NCBI GenBank assembly: GCA_016293005.1
Contig: JAEDFA010000013.1
Span: forward strand, 1-36,152
DNA: 36,152 bases
Direction of reading: 5' to 3'
Origin: Treponema sp.
GTDB taxonomy: Bacteria; Spirochaetota; Spirochaetia; Treponematales; Treponemataceae
The position numbers and the translations under genes are program-made. Below the pieces are notes generated by a model, which saw only the letters and a list, made by a program, of their open reading frames with translations, was not told where the DNA came from and did not search any database. Shown here piece after piece: positions 32,618 to 36,152 of the stretch (its first letter is position 1; each line of letters starts with the position of its first letter).

Positions 32618-33676
32618 TTAAAACAAATTACCTTTTTTCTTATTGCAAGGTTTACACAATAATTGTGCATTGGATAAAACAGTTCTGCCACCTTTAGACC
32701 AAGGTTCAATATGGTCTACTTCCAACTCTTCTGAATAAAACCATTTCTTACAAATAGCACATTGATATTTATTATCATTAACTACTGAATTTCTAAGTAA
32801 TTCTTTTTTATCGTCTATTGTAAAAAGTCTTTTATCATCAACACTTATTCCTTGAACAACCGCTTGTATTATATTCTCTATTTCTGTTTCTTTATCTGTG
32901 AACTTTGAATCGTTTGATTTCAAATATCTTTTTATACGAGAATTTATTTCGGATTTATTTTCCTTCCAAATGCTTATATCTTTCATATATTTTATGGAAA
33001 GATTGAAATAAATGTCTAACTGTCCATAATCATCGAAAACATCTCTGATAAATTTTATATTTTTTGTTATAGTTCGTTGGTCGTCAACAAAAGAATTATT
33101 TTGATTTTTTCTTACATATTCATTCAAATCTTTTTCGTTTTTCAAAATACACAGATATTTTAGAATTTTCATCTGATTCTTGCCACGGCTATTTGTACTT
33201 AAAACTTTAATAGCATCTTTATCGTTGCTTACATAAGCGGTCAAACCTCTTAGGTATTCTCCATTATATAATCCGTTTAATACTTCATAAGCGGATAACG
33301 GGACTCCCAATGTATTTATACGGTTAAATATTTTTCGTTTTAATTCTTCGGTTCCTGATTGAATAATTACTGATAATTCGGTTTCATTAAATTTCTGCTG
33401 AACATCTGAATCTGTTTGTTTCCAAATTTTGTCGTTATATTGTAAATCGTTTTGAATAAACTTTTTAATTGCTTCAATTCTTTGTTTACCGTCTAATACT
33501 TCTAATTTCTCATCATCATTTTTCCAAAGATAAAATGCAGGTAACGGAACATCATTTAAGATACTATCTATTACAAGTTGTTGTTTTTCAGTGTTATATA
33601 TAATTTCCCTTTGTAGTTCAATGTCGCTGATTATTACACCGTCTCTTATTTTCTCATATAATTCTTTAATCTTCAT
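32618..33676 (-). CDS. DUF262 (GmrS-like) - HNH nuclease
   Basis: Predicted two-domain endonuclease of 352 residues. The N-terminal DUF262 domain begins DIELQREIIYNTEKQQLVID. It has the ParB-like catalytic/nucleotide motif LDGKQRIEAI (DGKQR at 62-66; family DGQQR) and the block FNRINTLGVPLSAYEVLNGL. DUF262 is the S-part of type IV enzymes such as GmrSD, where it drives NTP-dependent cleavage. The C-terminal HNH domain (about 304-352) has CAIC and CKPC zinc knuckles (Cys306/309, Cys341/344), DHIEPWSKGG with His322, and SNAQLLC with Asn336. The ATG lies inside the last codons of the methyltransferase gene (11-base overlap), so the two are translationally coupled. It is probably the restriction partner, but its cleavage specificity is unknown. 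Confidence 0.88.
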   Translation of the reverse strand: MKIKELYEKIRDGVIISDIELQREIIYNTEKQQLVIDSILNDVPLPAFYLWKNDDEKLEVLDGKQRIEAIKKFIQNDLQYNDKIWKQTDSDVQQKFNETELSVIIQSGTEELKRKIFNRINTLGVPLSAYEVLNGLYNGEYLRGLTAYVSNDKDAIKVLSTNSRGKNQMKILKYLCILKNEKDLNEYVRKNQNNSFVDDQRTITKNIKFIRDVFDDYGQLDIYFNLSIKYMKDISIWKENKSEINSRIKRYLKSNDSKFTDKETEIENIIQAVVQGISVDDKRLFTIDDKKELLRNSVVNDNKYQCAICKKWFYSEELEVDHIEPWSKGGRTVLSNAQLLCKPCNKKKGNLF

Positions 33677-34673
33677 CTTTGTATACCTTTTTGTTCTTGA
33701 TTATTATTCTGCCGAATGGACAATGATGTTTTCCATCTCCATCGGTATATGCTAAATCAGTTCGACCTCTATAATTTCGTTCAATTCCAATTTTTTTAGC
33801 AGAATCTCCAGAACCTAAACCTATAATTTCAAATTGTTCAGGATTATATTTTTGTAAGAATGTTACAGGAACACCCATATAACCTTCATAATCATAAGGA
33901 ATATTTTTAGTTTCGTTTATATCAATCCCATTAAAATTATCATAATGAATATATTTGTCTGAATATTTTTCAGTTAAAATCAGTTCATCGTGTCTATATT
34001 TAACATCTAAATTAGTAAACCAACAACAACTTCTAACTCTATTATCATTCTTAGGTAGCAAAGTTCCATCTGAAAGTATAAATCCAGTCATATGAAAATG
34101 ATAACCTAACCATATTTTATTATTGTGAAAATAATCAAAACAATATTTGTATAATGGTGCATCTTGTGGTCCAATTATTAAAAACTTCATATCGTTCTTA
34201 AACATCAAATCTATAAATTCTCTGAATTGTGAAAATGGTGGATTTGTAATTACAACATCGTATTTAGAATAATCAATATCTTGAAATCTGATTCCTTTCT
34301 GATTTATAGGGTCATATCCACTTACAGATATTGATTTAATTTCATAATCTTCTGCATGAGAAACTAAAAATTTAATAAAATTGCATTTTATTAAATCTAT
34401 TTTCTTTTCAAAAGATTTTTTCGTTTCATTAATATTTATGTCTTTAACAAAATTACTGTCGTTAAATAAATCATTTGAGAAAACTTCCGTTCCGTCACTA
34501 TAAACAATCTGCTCCTCGAATGATTCATCCCAATCACAAGGACATAAAATTCGTTTTCCTTTGAAGTATTCCTTATAATTTGGCAATTCATTGGCTATAT
34601 CGTCATAAATTGTATAAAATTCATCATTTTGTTTTTCTTTTGAATTTTTAATTCTTTCAAGTCTAGTCGGCAT
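33666..34673 (-). CDS. EcoRI-type adenine-specific DNA methyltransferase
   Basis: Predicted N6-adenine methyltransferase of the EcoRI_methylase family, 335 residues (M.EcoRI about 326). I use the ATG at 34671-34673 with AAGGAA seven bases upstream, not the longer reading to 34790, which runs through the transposase remnant. The SAM region reads KRILCPCDWDES (40-51), with further family blocks EVFSNDLF and ISVSGYDP. The catalytic motif NPPF is at 144-147 (DVVITNPPFSQFREFI), almost the same position as in M.EcoRI. FLIIGPQDAPLYKYCF and CCWFTNLDVKYRH follow. It should protect host DNA; whether the site is GAATTC cannot be told. A TATAAT at 34696-34701, just after the transposase stop, may be its -10. 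Confidence 0.9.
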   Translation of the reverse strand: MPTRLERIKNSKEKQNDEFYTIYDDIANELPNYKEYFKGKRILCPCDWDESFEEQIVYSDGTEVFSNDLFNDSNFVKDININETKKSFEKKIDLIKCNFIKFLVSHAEDYEIKSISVSGYDPINQKGIRFQDIDYSKYDVVITNPPFSQFREFIDLMFKNDMKFLIIGPQDAPLYKYCFDYFHNNKIWLGYHFHMTGFILSDGTLLPKNDNRVRSCCWFTNLDVKYRHDELILTEKYSDKYIHYDNFNGIDINETKNIPYDYEGYMGVPVTFLQKYNPEQFEIIGLGSGDSAKKIGIERNYRGRTDLAYTDGDGKHHCPFGRIIIKNKKVYKDED

Positions 34674-34695
34674 TTTATATTTCCTTTTCAAATAA

Positions 34696-34701
34696 ATTAT
34701 A
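34696..34701 (-). promoter_or_regulatory. Possible -10 for the methyltransferase-nuclease pair
   Basis: TATAAT on the minus strand between the transposase stop and the methyltransferase ribosome binding site. The hexamer 17 bases upstream (TTCCGT) is a poor -35. Confidence 0.35.
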
Positions 34702-34707
34702 CACGAA

Positions 34708-34979
34708 TTATCCCAATAACGGAATAGCACTTCTTTTCCTAATATTCTTACACAATACTTTCTTTTCAGTAGTAAAAACAAAGTCCTCAAAGATATTCTT
34801 CTTTTCAGTCCATGTTTCTTTACTATAATTCAAAATGTTGTTCAAAATTAAATAGTTGTTCAGATACTTGGTAGAAACACCGTTGAATTTTCTCATAAAC
34901 TTTTTCAAATTTGAATGATAAGAGTTTATGTGCTGAATGTGATAAATACCTTTCTTTGCCTTTCCGCTTAAAATTAAAA
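34708..34979 (-). pseudogene. C-terminal remnant of an IS1595/ISXO2-type transposase
   Basis: About 85-90 codons are left. GIYHIQHINSYHSNLKKFM and FNGVSTKYLNNYLILNNILN match the conserved C-terminal block of ISXO2-like (IS1595-family) transposases, including the His/Asn-rich segment near the last catalytic residue. The natural C-terminus appears intact (KRSAIPLLG then stop). Everything upstream, including the zinc-ribbon and the first catalytic acids (full proteins are about 280-320 residues), is missing. The reading frame emerges directly from the right inverted repeat, so an internal deletion joined the repeat to the 3' part of the gene. An ATG-like start (a TTG at the repeat) gives an open frame, but no function is expected. 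Confidence 0.75.
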
Positions 34980-35003
34980 GCAATCTTTTTTCCGTACAGA
35001 GCC
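34980..35003. repeat. Right terminal inverted repeat
   Basis: Ends TTCCGTACAGAGCC (34990-35003), the reverse complement of the outer 14 bases of the left repeat. The inner GCAA at 34980-34983 also matches. The transposase remnant starts immediately inside it. Confidence 0.8.
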
Positions 35004-35068
35004 AATATTAAATAGAAAATTTGCAGGGCTCGAATTGAATTCGGGCTTTTGATATTTTAAAAATATTA

Positions 35069-35097
35069 TTGACACTGTATATTATACGCATTATAAT
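35069..35097 (+). promoter_or_regulatory. Consensus promoter with operator-like dyads for the PadR gene
   Basis: Perfect TTGACA (35069-35074), 17-base spacer, perfect TATAAT (35092-35097). The spacer and -10 hold TATTATA-CGCAT-TATAATA (35080-35098), a 7+7 dyad, and the odd palindrome GTATATTATAC (35077-35087). This is where a PadR-type repressor would block its own promoter. Confidence 0.7.
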
Positions 35098-35143
35098 ATA
35101 TTTAAAAATGTAATATTGCAAAAATTAAAAGACGGAGGTTTGC

Positions 35144-35485
35144 ATGAATTTTAACACGGGCACTTTTATGCTTGATGCGATTGTGCTCTCTGTCGTTTCA
35201 AGGGAAGGAACTTACGGTTACCGGATTACGCAGGATGTTCGGAAGGTTCTTGAAGTATCTGAAAGTTCCCTTTATCCGGTTTTAAGGCGCCTTCAAAAAG
35301 ACGGATATCTTGAAACTTATGATATGGAATTTGATGGGCGTAACAGGCGGTATTACAAAATTACATCAAACGGAATGATTCTGCTTGATGAATATCGTAG
35401 AAACTGGCTTGATTACCGCAAAAAAATTGATTCAATTTTAATGGGAGAAATCGATGACAAAGAAAGCTTATTTAAAGAAACTTGA
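35144..35485 (+). CDS. PadR-family transcriptional regulator
   Basis: Winged-helix DNA-binding protein, 113 residues. LDAIVLSVVSREGTYGYRI is the start of the domain; LEVSESSLYPVLRRLQKDGYLETY is the recognition helix and following strand (about 36-59), and FDGRNRRYYKITSNGMILLDEY the wing. A short C-terminal helix for dimerisation follows. The ribosome binding site GGAGG lies seven bases or so before the ATG. It overlaps the next gene by 32 bases; PadR regulators are often paired with HAAS/DUF1700-type proteins in this way. Autoregulation is suggested by the dyad in its strong promoter. Not obviously part of the adjoining cassette, whose right repeat ends 140 bases upstream. Confidence 0.9.
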   Translation: MNFNTGTFMLDAIVLSVVSREGTYGYRITQDVRKVLEVSESSLYPVLRRLQKDGYLETYDMEFDGRNRRYYKITSNGMILLDEYRRNWLDYRKKIDSILMGEIDDKESLFKET

Positions 35486-36152
35486 AAATTTAATTCAGGC
35501 GCTGCCAGAAGAAGAACGAAAAGAAGCGCTTGATTATTATTCATCGTATTTTGATGATGCTGATGATGACGAAAAAGTTTTTCAGGAATTAGGAAAGCCA
35601 GAAGAACTTGCAAAAGCAATTATCGAAAAATTTTCGTGCGTTCCTGCAAAGAAAAATTCAGCAGAAAAAGCAGAATCCGATGAAGAAGAATTTTTTGATG
35701 CCAAGCAGAATGACGACAATCAGTCAGGTGAAAAAAAATTTTTTTTCTTTGAAAAAGATAAAGTTAAAAATCTTGGAATTTCAATTGGCGTCGGAAATGT
35801 TTTTTTGCGTAACGGAAAAGATTTTCAAGTTGAAACGCGAGGAATTAATTCAGAAAATTTCAGATGTGAAATCAATCAGGCTGGAACTTTAATTATTGAG
35901 AACAGACGGAATATTCCTGGAAAGCGTTTTTTCAGTCATGATTCAAAAAGTCACTGGTGTCCGCGATTTTTAATCACTCTGCCGGCAGAAACTGTTCTGG
36001 AAAATTTAAAAATAAATCTGGGAGCGGGGCAACTTCGTTCTGAAAGGCTTAATTTGACTTCAGCCAGAACAATGCTTGATGTGAGCGCAGGAAATTTTGA
36101 ACTTTCCGGAATAAAATCTTCTGTTAATTCTATTCGGTGCGGAATGGGAAAT
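35454..36152 (+). CDS. HAAS (DUF1700) / DUF4097-like protein, cut by window edge
   Basis: I found this frame by direct translation from the ATG at 35454, with GGGAGA five bases or so upstream. 233 codons are open to the window end. Residues 1-60 resemble the HAAS signalling domain (TKKAYLKKLENLIQALPEEER, EALDYYSSYFDD, FQELGKPEELAKAIIEKF). An acidic linker (about 61-95) follows, then short repeated beta strands (FSLK-like GVGNVFLRNGKDF, FLITLPAETVLENLKINLGAG, LDVSAGNFELSGIKSSV) that look like a DUF4097 putative-adhesin beta-helix, typical of this gene pair. No transmembrane helix in the visible part. Its start lies inside the PadR gene, so the two are coupled, and PadR probably controls it. 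Role in envelope stress is conjecture. Confidence 0.78.
   Translation, partial: MTKKAYLKKLENLIQALPEEERKEALDYYSSYFDDADDDEKVFQELGKPEELAKAIIEKFSCVPAKKNSAEKAESDEEEFFDAKQNDDNQSGEKKFFFFEKDKVKNLGISIGVGNVFLRNGKDFQVETRGINSENFRCEINQAGTLIIENRRNIPGKRFFSHDSKSHWCPRFLITLPAETVLENLKINLGAGQLRSERLNLTSARTMLDVSAGNFELSGIKSSVNSIRCGMGN

Larger units (their letters stand above)
32590..35003 (-). mobile_element. Decayed IS1595/ISXO2-type element carrying two defence-like genes
   Basis: 2414-base unit bounded by 24-base inverted repeats (outer 14 bases identical, 21 of 24 in all). It contains a C-terminal fragment of an IS1595/ISXO2-type transposase next to the right repeat, then an EcoRI-type DNA methyltransferase and a DUF262-HNH nuclease, all on the minus strand. 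The flanking octamers AAAATAAA and AATATTAA agree at six of eight positions; IS1595-family insertions usually make 8-base duplications, so this may be an eroded one, though base composition alone could give the match. IS1595-family elements with passenger genes are known. By eye the cassette genes are more A+T-rich than neighbours. The transposase cannot be functional, so movement would need help in trans. Confidence 0.75.

Noticed and set aside
34823..35005. Alternative 60-codon frame over the transposase remnant
   Set aside because: Shadow frame that runs through the inverted repeat; the transposase motifs are in another frame.
32563..35143. Prophage or plasmid integration as source of the defence-like genes
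   Set aside because: No integrase, phage structural gene, replication gene or tRNA attachment site; the inverted repeats and transposase tail explain the unit.
1..36152. CRISPR arrays, tRNA and rRNA genes
   Set aside because: No regularly spaced direct repeats, cloverleaf sequences or conserved rRNA segments were recognised on either strand.

Overview
The window looks like spirochaete chromosome, most probably a gut- or rumen-type Treponema. Supporting signs are low G+C by eye, spirochaete-style lipoprotein signals (FSSC, VFSC), a flagellin-modifying Maf-type glycosyltransferase, a MurA with Asp in place of the usual active-site Cys, and many divergent signalling and envelope proteins. The species is inferred; no rRNA or tRNA gene was seen. 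No stretch longer than about 230 bases lacks a gene or a described element.

Layout. 1-3957: threonine synthase (partial, minus) diverges from peptidase T, which is followed by murA. 4100-6818: three genes resembling one end of an aryl polyene lipid cluster (methyltransferase, ketosynthase-like chain length factor, lysophospholipid-type acyltransferase) with no ketosynthase, ACP or other partner in view. 6834-11294: proS, an exported protein of unknown function and a membrane sensor with a degenerate GGDEF domain. 11305-17931: mostly single genes with their own promoters: a GerMN protein, an acyl-ACP thioesterase, a secreted histidine phosphatase, an NSS-type transporter, a CmpB-like membrane protein, an RluA-type pseudouridine synthase and a thioredoxin-fold lipoprotein. 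17947-23145 (minus): tex, purD and a divergent HD-GYP protein. 23379-27602 (minus): an overlapping operon lepB - class B PBP with PASTA - Maf-type glycosyltransferase, ending in a strong terminator preceded by an unexplained GC-rich hairpin. 27654-32562 (plus): LysM/M23 endopeptidase, a small zinc-ribbon protein, a beta-propeller/NodB-like protein and a lipoprotein.

The clearest accessory element is 32590-35003. It is 2.4 kb long and bounded by 24-base inverted repeats that match at 21 positions. It contains the C-terminal remnant of an IS1595/ISXO2-type transposase plus two overlapping genes, an EcoRI-type adenine methyltransferase and a DUF262-HNH nuclease. I read it as a restriction-modification-like cassette carried by a decayed insertion sequence; the exact pairing of these two families is the best candidate here for a little-described defence system. 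The window ends with a PadR regulator, whose consensus promoter carries a dyad, overlapping a HAAS/DUF4097-type gene cut by the window edge.

A second window-wide signal is about initiation. At least eight genes have a -10 hexamer ending only 6-7 bases before the start codon and no clear Shine-Dalgarno, several with a well-spaced -35. This predicts leaderless mRNAs for many single-gene units, whereas several downstream genes (murA, proS, tex, the methyltransferase) have ordinary ribosome binding sites.
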